Positions 44,647-55,093 of a DNA stretch of 64,000 nt are shown here, piece after piece. The notes below the pieces were generated by a model. That model did not search any database. It had not been told where the DNA came from and saw only the letters and a program-made list of their open reading frames with translations. The first letter of the stretch is position 1. Every line of letters begins with the position of its first letter. The DNA comes from Gnetum montanum (lineage: Eukaryota > Streptophyta > Gnetopsida > Gnetales > Gnetaceae): assembly GCA_015680685.1 (NCBI GenBank), contig MNCI01001898.1, positions 99,626-163,625 of the forward strand, written 5' to 3'. The position numbers were made by a program, and so were the translations under genes.

Positions 44647-45611
44647 TGATGAGAGCAACTACTCTAGTAGTTATTCTAATTATTAGAGCAGTTAATCTGG
44701 TGGTTTATTCTAATTACTAGAGCAGTTACTCTAGCAATTTATTCTAATTATTAGAGTGGTTACTCTAGCATTTTATTCTAATTATTAGAGCAGTTACTCT
44801 AGTGGTATATGCTAATTATTAGAGTAGTTGCTCCCAAGCCTATAAATACAGTGCCCCAGTGCATAATTGGGGGGAAGGCTTTTAGTAGTCAAGTAGCGAA
44901 ACTCTTGTAGTTTGTTTGAAAGTTAGAGTATTTTCCAAGTGCCTATAGCAGGAGGTCTAAGTGTGGACAGATCTTTATTCAAGCATTGTGTACCTGAGCA
45001 CACCTTATGTACGACAATAAAGACAAGTTCTTCAATTCATCCTTGTAGCACTTGAGATTTGTTTTCTTACGCATTTCTTTTATTTTATTTTCTTATGCAT
45101 TTATTTTATTTTATTTTATTTTATGCCCTTTACATTTATGTTATTAGTGTAGCAATTCATTTTGATTAATTAAGAAAATTGTTAAATTGCACTCAATACA
45201 ATCACTTTGAGCATGAGTGTAACACTTGGTAACCTAGTAACGATTAGCGTTTGGTAATCCCAATAGTGTTGCACTAGTTTAGGATGTGTATGGCAAGTGA
45301 GAACGAATGCTGGTGTTAGGATTAGTTAGAACTTAGTTAATTAGTAGTTAAGTTAAATTAGTCACTTATTTACCTCTCTCCTTCCCTACTAGCGTAGGAC
45401 ATAAAAACATAAAAGCTATAAAAATCATATGCCTCAAGCTCACTTAACCATACAATTGTGACATATAGGTAAGCTTGGGAAGACAACAATCAATCAACCC
45501 ATCCTTGTTCCACAAGGGTGCATAAGCACTTAGTCCTTGAAATTCAATCGGATCATGTGTGAAACACTCGTATTTATATGGTTGAGCATAGGGGTACCTT
45601 GCTACTCATCA
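44647..45611 (+). repeat. E6 LTR (5' LTR followed by primer binding site)
   Basis: It starts TGATGAGAGC and ends CTACTCATCA. It shares its second half with the E1 and E3 LTRs: CAATAAAGAC near 45015, GGTAACCTAGTAACGATTAGC and GGTAATCCCAATAG near 45228-45270. TATA box TATAAATA at 44841-44848. The U3 part is unique because of a tandem array (44651-44832). No second LTR of E6 is found, so only the 5' end is preserved. Confidence 0.85.
44651..44832 (+). repeat. 34-bp tandem repeat in E6 U3
   Basis: About five units of 34 bp with the core TTATTCTAATTATTAGAGCAG and the continuation TTACTCTAG. Each unit contains a short inverted pair (AGAG...CTCT) and AT-rich arms (CTAATTATTAG is palindromic). The array ends about 8 bp before the TATA box at 44841. 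Confidence 0.88.
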
Positions 45612-45612
45612 T

Positions 45613-45630
45613 TAGCCTCATTGCCAGGGA
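45613..45630 (+). promoter_or_regulatory. E6 primer binding site, decayed
   Basis: TAGCCTCATTGCCAGGGA, one base after the LTR, is related to the sites at 5771 and 24788. Shortly after (about 45648) the sequence changes to the LINE. Confidence 0.65.
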
Positions 45631-45746
45631 CTTAGTTGTTAGCGAATTTGTATTCCCAAAAAAAATTGCTATACATCCGTACAGCATAGGCAAGAGCAGC
45701 TGGCCCCACACTGACTAGGAGCACTAGCCCTAAATCCCCCTTGAAC

Positions 45747-45749
<3 letters not shown>

Positions 45750-45786
<37 letters not shown>

Positions 45787-45787
45787 N
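45750..45787. repeat. Homopolymer C tract with one undetermined base
   Basis: More than 30 consecutive C residues end in an N. Such a tract is prone to sequencing and assembly errors, so its length here should not be trusted. Confidence 0.9.
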
Positions 45788-46304
45788 TAGGCAACCAGTC
45801 CCCACCGTGAGCATTAACTAAAGCGCAAACCCCAATCGGGCCTCACCTGGGTGTTTCCCTCCCATCCCACTAACTTTTGGGGGGATTGTGGTTGGAGTTT
45901 TAATTCTCTTCAATTTTTTGCAGTCTTGGAACGGGCTACCCTGGGCCTACCGCCAGGCATCGTCTGTTTTCCTCTATTATCTAGGCAATGCTCGTCATAT
46001 GGTATTTGATAACGTCTTCAATCCAAAGTAGTGTATGGATTGTGGGGCTATCCTTTGTCTCCGACTCCTCACCCTCCAGCACCTACCCCTACCCATCCTA
46101 CCCATTGTCAGCATCATGAAGGACCCTCGGGAGCATAATCGAGGCCCTGTTCTAGGCCATAGTACCCTCCTCACAGTACCCGCTCCTCCTCCTTGTGCGT
46201 TGTTGCCTCTGCACCAGATGGGGCATTGGCTAGAATGATGGAACAAGGGTTCCTACCAGCCACAAAGCCCGGATCACCCTTGGTTGTCTACCCAGATGCC
46301 CCCG

Positions 46305-47010
46305 CTACAGAGACTCCCAGAGGAACAATGGAAGGTTGATGGGAGTCTTGGCGTGCATGCATTGGAGGAACTTGAAGTGCACCCCATTTAGTTTGTGGTG
46401 TGAGCCTGACTGAATGAAGCACCTCTCCACCAACTCTGCCATGGCCCTCCAGTCAGGTGGAAGGGCCATCCCCCATATGTGTCTGCTAGCCATCCTTGGG
46501 ATGGGGCCTTGGAAGAAATCTACCGCCTCAGTGTGTGATACCATGATCGGGGGAATATGGTCGCCTCTGGTGGGTGCCCCAATTGTGGCAGCCACCGTGT
46601 CAACAATGACTAGGATTTGGCACCCCTGAAACATGGTAACCTCGTCCCCTAGTTCATGTAGAATGGTTGGGTATCCATCTCTAGGTTGTCCACGATGCAT
46701 GGCAGCACGTAGGTCCATCCCGTTCATAAAACCTAGCACCAGAGATCTAGACAATTTTGGAGAGCAGTGATGGAAGGCTCAAGGTGAGCATATGTACCCA
46801 TTACCATAGTAATTTCATGATAGATTCTACGGAACCTGTAGGTAAGCACAGCCGATGGTGGAGGGGCCGTCCCTTTAAAGACCCGATCATTCCTGGCCTG
46901 CCATAGGATCCACAACGCTGCCAGCGTCGATGAATTGCTAGAGAACTTGAGCGGGGGTAGGCTGACTGTACACCAAAACTTCTTGGCCACATAGCACTTA
47001 TGCACGAAGT
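46305..47010 (-). pseudogene. LINE C-terminal region
   Basis: 46733-47005 reads HKCYVAKKFWCTVSLPPLKF and LAALWILWQARNDRVFKG, matching the RT zinc-binding region (H-x-x-x-C-x-x-A-x-x-x-W then L-W-x-I-W-x-x-R-N) found at the end of plant L1 ORF2. 46305-46754 is a further open stretch of 149 residues that may be the end of ORF2 in another frame. It has no RNase H motif I can identify. Confidence 0.75.
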
Positions 47011-47348
47011 GCTATAGCGTCTCTATGTACTGATTTCATAGCGGGCAATTGGTACTGATGGGCAGGCCACGTGCTTGCAGCTGCACCCAAATGGGGATTG
47101 CCTGGTGGAGGATCAACCACGCAAAAGTTCTAATCTTTTTCAGCAATATGCCCTTCCATAGTCACATCCACCTAGGTTCGGTCAGGAATTTTTGTTGAAG
47201 CAACTACTAGGCAGGCAGGCTGACCTCATTCTCATTGTCTAGCGATCTGACATGGGCACATAGCTATCACCACACATGTGAATTAGAGTTGGTTTCCTCC
47301 CAAGGATGATATTTTTACTGAATGATTTACACCCATAGGGAGGGGTCA

Positions 47349-48760
47349 TCAGACGTTGAGGAAAGCTGCCACAAAAGCCTTTGCCTTCCTAAGGCCACCT
47401 CTACTGCAAACGGTAGAATGCGCCCCACCCCCCCCCTCCCCCCCCACGGGGTAGGGATGCACAATTTTGTCCCAAGCCACAAGGTGTATCTTTTCCCCTC
47501 CCTTGCCTCCCAACCACATGAAATCCCTGAGGATTGAGTCAATTTTCCTGATAACTCCAGAGGGCAGGGTGGCCATCAAAGCAGGAAACCTAGCCATGGC
47601 CCCCAACACTGTTGATGCCAGCATGATTTTCCCTTTTTGGGACAGGAACCTGTTTGTCCAGTGTGTTGTGTATTTTTGAATTTTCATTATGAGGGCCTTC
47701 CAGGTTTATTTTTGGTGCCAGTTGTGGATGGGGATGCTTAGGTACATGTCCTCTGCCCCTCAGGTAGAATCCCCAGAATCTGGATGACCTTGATGTGCAC
47801 GGAAGGATGAGTGTGTGTGAGATAGAGTGCAGATTTCCCCAGATTGGGGACTAGCCCCACTTCACATTGCATGCTATTCAATGCCCTCATCAGCACCCTG
47901 GCCTACGGCACAGCTGCATGGGTAAAAATCATCATGTCGTCCGCGTAATGGGTGGTTAAATAAGTAATTCCATGTATGTTCAGCCCCTGGACCCCTTCTT
48001 CGGCGCAGTAGATTTGTAGGAGGTTCATCACCATTAGGAATAGGAGTGGGGAGAGAGGGTCTCCTTGTCAGAGCCTGCGACTGGTGTCATGAAAATCCCA
48101 TAGATGTCCATCTATGTCCAGCGAGTACCGCCCGTCCTGTTGGATCTACAGGCAAAGATAAAAAAATGTTTTATCAAATCCTTTTGCTTGTAACACTGTC
48201 TTGAGGGTAGCCCAGCTCATGGAGTCGTAGGCTTTAGTAATGTCTAACTTTATGCAAAGCCCTGTTAATCTAGTGGCCTTAAGGGAGTGCTGAATTTCTT
48301 ACAGGAGTAGGATGTGATCTTGTAAATGTTAGCCTTTCACAAATGCGGCTTGGTTTTGTTGCACCAGCCGTGGCATGAGGGGCCACATCCTGGTAACCAC
48401 CATCCATGAAAATAACCTTAAAAGCGAGTTGTAGACTCTGATGGGCTGAAAATGCCCAGGAAATGTGGGGTTCTCCATCTTTAGCAGCAGGACCACCTGG
48501 GAGCAATTGATTTCCTTGCGCATTTGTTGTCATGCCAGCATGCAATTGAAGGCATCTAGCAGGTTTGCCCCCAGCACATCCTCAAATTCATGGAAGAATT
48601 CGATGGGCCACCCATCTGGCACCTGGGCTTTATCAGCTGACATGTCGTGGAGCGTGGTTTGGAGCTCACACCATAAGAAAGGTTGCAGGAGGTGTAGGTT
48701 GTCTTCGGCATTGAGAACCTTCAGTATCAAGACGGAGATAGGATCCATGGGTTTCCATTA
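47349..48760 (-). pseudogene. LINE reverse transcriptase
   Basis: Motifs in order on the minus strand. DKAQVPDGWPIEFFHEFEDV lies in 48530-48748, close to D-K-A-P-G-P-D-G. FQPIRVYN and QAAFVKG lie in 48329-48523. QGDPLSPLLFLMVMNLLQIY is at about 48010-48070, preceded by a stop where R is expected. HYADDMMIF has its YADD codons at 47936-47947. The thumb part at 47349-47687 reads LSQKGKIMLASTVLGAMARF and IDSILRDFMWLGGKGGEKIH. The YADD metal-binding Asp pair is intact. Stops and shifts between the pieces make it a pseudogene. Confidence 0.9.
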
Positions 48761-49312
48761 CTAGATTTGTTGCCAGTACTGCAACAATTTATTTGCACTG
48801 GATTATGAGTGGGGCTATTCCCCTTGTGTGAGGCTATGCATCATTCGCTGTGCATGCTGGTGGGTCCCGTGGTGCATCTTAGCTGCAGCAAAAAAGAATT
48901 TCGTGTGTCGGTCACCGGCCTGTAGCCAGTGCACATGGGCCCATTGGTGCCAATAATCTTCCTCCTCACATTACAAGATTTGTAGTTTAGCCAAAAGGAC
49001 AAGCTCCTTGTGCATGTGATCGGCCTCATGCTCTTATTGATTTTGGATGTCCTACAATTTGGCTTGTATCTAGAGCCAGTAACCCTTAAAGCTGTATTTA
49101 TTTGCAGTGGAAAGGGTTTGAATTTGTCTTTTGAGGACCCTTAACCCGTGCTTAAGGAATTCATGTGGTTCCATCGTGTCCTTGTACCCCTGCCAGATGG
49201 AATGAACCAGTTCGCCTAACCACAGCTTGCTCAGCCAGGTACGCTTGAACAGGATTCGACGTGGGGCCTGAGACACGTCCTTCTCCAGCTGGCACAAGAT
49301 GGGTCAACCCTT

Positions 49313-52300
49313 ACTCATGTCCCTATTTTTCTTTGATATTTGGTAATTAATGTGGGAAAATTAACTAATATTGAAAGCAATAATTAATAATTTGGAGTTG
49401 TACATATGTTAAAGTTTGGAGTTAAAGGGGTGTAGATATTCCAGCCTTGTACTACACGTACATGGAGTTAATTGAAAAGTGGTTGCAACATCCTTGGCAA
49501 AAAGATCAAATATTGTTCACTTCTTGGAAACCTTATAATCTACTATTGTAGTTCACATGGAAAGTCACATTTTGCTACATTTTTTTCTTAAATAAAAAAG
49601 GAAACAAGCTATCTCAAAATGCTAGAAGTTTCTATGGAACATAATAGCTGAAGAAATTCAGATTTCTATAAGATTAACAGAAAATATGGACAACAATCAA
49701 CAAATAAGGCCAAATTGATAGATATAAAAATCATAGGAATGAATACTTTGGCTACAGAGATTTAAGCATAGCACACTTTCTAATACCTTCCAATAACAAA
49801 CTCATCCATTCCCTACAAGTGCAAAACAAAGTCTTTTTCATCCATGTAAGTAAGATTATCATATTCATGAGAATTTTTTTGTAGCTATTTGCATATTTTA
49901 TGAAAGGAAAATAGAGTTAAAAATAAAAATTACATACAACCTAATAACAATACAATCTAGAAATGTATATTCATCATCATCATCATCATCTTAGTGTTGT
50001 CGCAACCTAGGAATATCTTGAATGTGAGCGAAAATGAGATAAAACTACTTAAATAGAAACTTGGTAATAGAAATACAGTTGAATAGATGTAGGGTACCAA
50101 GGAATTAAATAAGGTGTAAAAAAAAGAAAATTTTCTAAAAGAAAAACATTATGCAACATGCTAGTGAAAGACAAAATTCTGAAAGAAAACCCTTAAAATT
50201 AATAATTTTGGGTAAGATGCCAAAGGATCTCACTTAGCTTGATACTAAGTCCTCTTCTTATTTCAAGTCTTGATATTCCTAGTGTAGTTGGTGCAGCCTA
50301 TGCATAGACTATTTTCTATTATTCTTAAGATCTATGCTTCCATTTATGACTTTTCTCATGATTCATGATGTGTGTACTATGGACCTTTATGTACATATTG
50401 TGCTATAGTAGGCTTATTTCTTGCTGCTAATAATTAGATGATATGATACTTTTTAAAATGCTAAATATGATTATTTTCATAGTTGGTAATGCACTATATT
50501 AGAATATATGTTATTTAAAATTATGGATGTTTCATATTGGATGGACATTAAAAATAAGTTGTATATTTAAGCTTGTGATATTTCATGTTTAAGATGTTTT
50601 CCTTAGATCATGTTATTGGTAGCTTTAATACATGTTTAGTCGATGCTTGCATTTGGTTTATTTATTTTTGCTTATCTTTTCTATGTAGTGAATTTGTATG
50701 CAATTTTTACTATCTTATTCACTTTATTTTTATTCATCATTTACATGCAGTGAATTAATCTACCTCTTTTCTATTTTACTTGTCTGTCTTCATTTTTTAT
50801 TTCATTATTTTTCTTTTTCATCACTATTTCCTCTTTGTGATTTTTCTTTCTTTATTTGTTTATTTTCGCCTGTACAAGGTTCTTCGCTTTTCTTTGCCAT
50901 TGTTTTTAGTTTATTTTTTTATTCCTCTGTGAATGAAATTCGTATGGTTTCCATGCACATTCATCTATGTTATCATTTTCTTATATTTATTTATCTTCAG
51001 GGCTTCTATGGAGGCAATTTATATGCCTCTTTGTCATTTTGTTTTGTTGTCTTTATTTTTGTTTACATTTCATTATTGTTCTTCTTCATCTCTATCCCTG
51101 TTTTCTATTTTATTTTTACTTATTTGTTATTGTTATTTTCTTTTCATTATTGGTCTATTTATTTTTCATCTTAGTTTATTTGATTTTGATCTTTGCCAAC
51201 GTAGGGTTCTTCGCCTTTGTCTGCCATTGTTTGCATTTTATTCATCATATGGTTATTTTTTTCATCTATAATGGAATTGGTATGGTTGTCATTCTCTTTT
51301 TCATTTTATTTATTTATTCATAAAATTTGGCTAATAATCATAATAGAAATAAATAAACTAGTTGTGAAATATAACTATCCTAGAAGAAAACAAGCAAAAA
51401 CTAATAGGTTGTAAAAGCAGTCTAGAAAAAGCTATCAAATGAAACTAGTAAGGTAGTGAGCATAGAAGATGAGCAAAGCACTAGGTAATATATTCTATTA
51501 GTAAAGTCATAGGATAGAGCAAATGGTTTAGGCAACTTCATGTGAAATATTTCTTCTGAGAGATCCAAAATTTTACTACTGGAAGCTTTGAACTATGTTC
51601 ATTGATATTCTGACCTACTAAGTGGTGGGTAGAAGTTGGACCATAGTCTCATATCACCAAACTATATAGAGAGGTTAGATTCATTCCTATAAAAATAAAG
51701 TTATGGTATAATTCTAATGTGCAATGGGTGCTAAGTTATAAACGTTAAGAAAAGTTTTGTGTTCAGTCATCTATTTTCTAGTTTCAACAATCTCATGTCA
51801 ACCACCATCACAATTTATAGCTAATCAAATAAGTAAAGTGCTACACAATTAATAGAAAGAAAAAATGCGTAAAATATGAGGAGAATGCAAGAGAAAGTAA
51901 ATAGAAAAGCTGCATAAATTAAATGGTAGGAAAGATGATCGAAACTTTTGAAAGAAGTAGGTTTCAAGTGAGTTTAGTAGATAAGAGGTAGTAGGTCCTG
52001 GGATATGATGAAGGGGATCACCGCAACACTTATCAGAGGCTAGGTAGGTAGGAGGCATTTGGACTCAGTGATTCAATAGGGGAAAAGCAAATGGCTAGGT
52101 GTGCGTCAGGACATGATTCATGTTCTTTATGATCAGTAACTCTAAGCTTGCAAATACCTTGAAACTCTCATTAGCTCATCTGGTTCCAAGGGTAGTGCTT
52201 GCATGCAACATGCAAAGGAATTCTCAGAAGAAGCTATCACTCAGAAGGTGGGGAGAAACCTTTCCATTGAGGAAGGTATAATCAAGTGCAAATTATGATC

Positions 52301-53302
52301 CCCAAGTTGATCTAGCAATGGTAGACTCAAAGATATCCTCATACTTTAGTTTGTTTTTTCTCAAGTAGATCTATGGGATAAGGAAGTCTTCCTTTGCATC
52401 AGCAAATTATTTGAAGAGATGATTGCTATGGAGAATTCCATGACCTCCAAATCATGTCTCATTGATGCCAAAATCTAAGTTTCTATGTCTTTGGATGTCA
52501 AATTAAGGGAGAAAACCTTGCTTGAAAGCTCACACAAAATAATATAGTAGAAAATAATCTATGAGAATTTCCCAAATGAGTGTTGTCATTGCCTTAAGCA
52601 AGACCACATTGGTCATTAATTCCAAGATGTAATTGAAGCAAAATAACCAATAGTATGTGATGAGAGAGCGAGGGATTTATAGAAATGCTCTTCAGGTTGT
52701 GATACAAGACACCCAAATCTGACCCTAGAGATCACTGTCAAACCACTTGAATAGTCATAGTAAGTCTTGGCCTCACCACCACTTGAACAACCATAGTAAG
52801 TCTTCATCTCATTGCAACAAGCTACATCTAGATAAGAGATTGAAAGATACATGATCCAACATAACTCATCTCTCCTCCTTTCTTCCCTCCCTCACTACAC
52901 ATCCCCATTCCCCAGTGTTCCAGGTAGATGTCCCATTAGTAAAGGACAAGCATAACCTTGCAGAAACATTTATTGTCACTACCCTTTTAGAGAGTTCTAT
53001 TTACCACTATCTATAGAAAGTATGGATATAGAACAATAGGACTCATGATAGAAGAGGCTTAGAGTTCCTTGTGAACAAGTGGATAATGAATTGGTGGATG
53101 CATAGGGGATGTTTGGCAATAGGGTTGTTCAAGAAGATGCAAGCCATAAAATTCACTTCATTATTACTTGCATAATTCTAGAGGTTCAAAACAAGCTAGA
53201 ATAAATTAGTAAGTTTAGTTGTTTGGATCCAAGATACTTAGAGCCCCTCGGCAATCTCTCATATGTATTAGATATGTAGAAAGCATACTAAGAGTAGCAC
53301 TT
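49313..53302. other. AT-rich region without recognised genes
   Basis: No transposon domain or host gene is recognised. It contains a (CAT)n microsatellite (49972-49990) and a T-rich block (50690-51330) whose long plus-strand frames (158, 112 and 118 residues) are Phe/Leu/Ser-rich by composition only. Within that block GGTTCTTCGC...TTTGCCATTG recurs with a spacing of about 330 bp (50879 and 51207). 51420-53302 could contain old decayed element sequence, but I see no motif. Confidence 0.45.
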
Positions 53303-53991
53303 TGATGTGCATATGAAATAGGCTAATATAGCATCTTTCCAGTAATGGGATCTCTCCCTGGATTTTTGGCATGTTTGGAACTGTTTTGGGACTATTTTGA
53401 TGAGTTTAGGAGGTTTCGGGGGCTATGGTGACTTGTTTGGAGGTCTCCAAAGGTTCCGTGCCTCAAAATGAGCATCTCTTTATTTTTCCTTGGCAGATGA
53501 GATGTCCCAACCATAGGTAAGACATGCAAATCGCATTTAGGACATCATAGCTAGTAACAACGACTTTTGGCTAAGATGTCCCATTCTCCATGGAGGTGTC
53601 CCATATGGACATTAGATAATTTTCTACAAGTTTTAAATTTTAAATTTAAATATGGAAGATGAAGAGACAAGGGGAAAGGATATAAATAAACTTTTTGAGC
53701 CTTCATTTAGGTCAAGAGAGAGTCTAGGGAGTTGAGAGAAATGTAAAAGTAGAGATAAAGTATTGGCAAGGTATCTTGACCATAATCCTCACATGTGTGT
53801 GATTGCCTTGATTGAGTATGTGAGAGTTTAATTGAATCTCTTATCTCTCCTTGGAAATTTATTCTTTCTTTCATATATAAATTCTATCTTTGAGAAAGAT
53901 TAAAGCTTTCATTTTCCTTTTCTTGTTCAAATTTGCTATTTTGTGACTTTGAGAGAGCTTGGATTGTGGAATCCATGGGAGCTCCTCATCA
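53303..53991 (+). repeat. E5 left LTR
   Basis: It begins TGATGTGCATATG and ends GAGCTCCTCATCA. It holds several GATGTCCCA/GACATC words, a TATAAATAAAC box (about 53680) and an intact first-to-last match to the right LTR. Confidence 0.88.
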
Positions 53992-54350
53992 AATTGGTAG
54001 CATAGCAGCTTGAAATTGAATACAACTTCATTCAAGTGGAAAATTCTCATCTCAATTTGAAAGAATCACTCAAAATTCTCAAGCTTGGATGCATTCTCTG
54101 TTGCTACTTGTTGTACTCATCCTAGGATTTGAAAATTTCCATTTAATTCCTAAGTTTGTCATACCTTTCAAGAATTAGAATATAATTATGAAATTGTATA
54201 TCCACCAGCATGTACTAGAAAGGGCTTGAAGATCTTCTACTCATTACTCTTAAGATTTGAGTATTTCTTATCTCATTTTTCAGAAATGTTAAAAATTTCA
54301 CTTTTCCTTATAGAATTTTGTGAGAATTACCATTTAGGTTATTTTCCATT

Positions 54351-54623
54351 ATGTCTAGAAAGAAGAAGATAGTTCAAGATTTGTCAAGAGATATGGAGGA
54401 ACTAAATACTAACTTGAAAGATATTTTAAGAAGAATTAAGAGAAAATCTTCTTTCCTTCAAGGAAAGGAAGAAGATGAAAGGTCTGATGAAGGAAAGATC
54501 AATTATAAAAGGTGCTTTCAAGTATCTCTTATTGCATTGATGACCTTAATTGTCTTGGATATGAAATGGATGAGCAGCATGAAGACAATCCACCTTGTGA
54601 TGCTAATGGTGAAAGAAAGATAA
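54351..54623 (+). pseudogene. E5 gag N-terminal remnant
   Basis: A 90-residue frame starting MSRKKKIVQDLSRDMEELNT is similar in position and pattern to the start of E4 gag (36839, MASNKKKVQALKKDMESM). It is Lys/Glu-rich, likely helical, and after about 60 residues loses similarity, probably by a frameshift. Continuations with KKKKAKKRK near 54650 are seen in another frame. It may mark the packaging region kept by a non-autonomous element. Confidence 0.6.
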
Positions 54624-55093
54624 GTGGTAGCCTTCCAAACACCAAGAAGAAGAAGGCAAAGAAGAGAAAATAGAATGGAATAAGAGAGGTTGGTTTGAGA
54701 AGACCTAATCCTTTTGCATTTCCTTACTCTTCTTTTATTATAGGTCATGAAAGAGACACATGGAATTTGGTGCTCTCAATATGGAAGTATGGTAGAGCCT
54801 TTGAGGAAAAAGACAATATCCACTCTTCTTTCATGAATTTCTCCATTGGGATGTAAGAAAAAAATTACGCTAATATGTGTATGTGTGTCATGCATACATT
54901 ATGTTGTATGTTTATATGTATTTGTGAAATATGTTTTGGATGGTAGAAATAAAATGTTATGATTTCTAACAATTCCATGTGTGTGGTGCTTTGGCTTGTG
55001 TCTAAATTATGGCCTACATGAGGGGGCAATATCTATTCAAAGTGTAAAGTCCTCTTGTATGAAAATCAAGATTCTTTTGAAAGAGGAAGGTTT

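Larger units (their letters stand above)
45650..49312 (-). mobile_element. L1-type LINE, 5'-truncated
   Basis: Minus strand, clearly more GC-rich than its surroundings. It starts at about 49312 in the region between endonuclease and RT (RTWLSKLWLGELVHSIWQGY), followed by HWLQAGDRHTKFFFAAAK (about 48890), the usual linker of plant L1 elements. RT spans about 47350-48760, and a C-terminal zinc-knuckle-like region about 46300-47010. No apurinic-type endonuclease ORF or ORF1 is present, so the copy is 5'-truncated, common for LINEs. The 3' end near 45650 has an A/T-rich run but no clear poly-A. A C-run with one N (45750-45787) lies in its 3' part. It inserted just behind the E6 primer binding site. 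Confidence 0.85.

Noticed and set aside
45632-45814. Small frame with a poly-Gly run
   Set aside because: It comes from the homopolymer C tract with an N and has no biological support.
50698-51414. Long plus-strand frames that look like multi-pass membrane proteins
   Set aside because: They lie in a T-rich block, overlap in several frames at once, and have only Phe/Leu/Ser/Tyr runs with no conserved motif.
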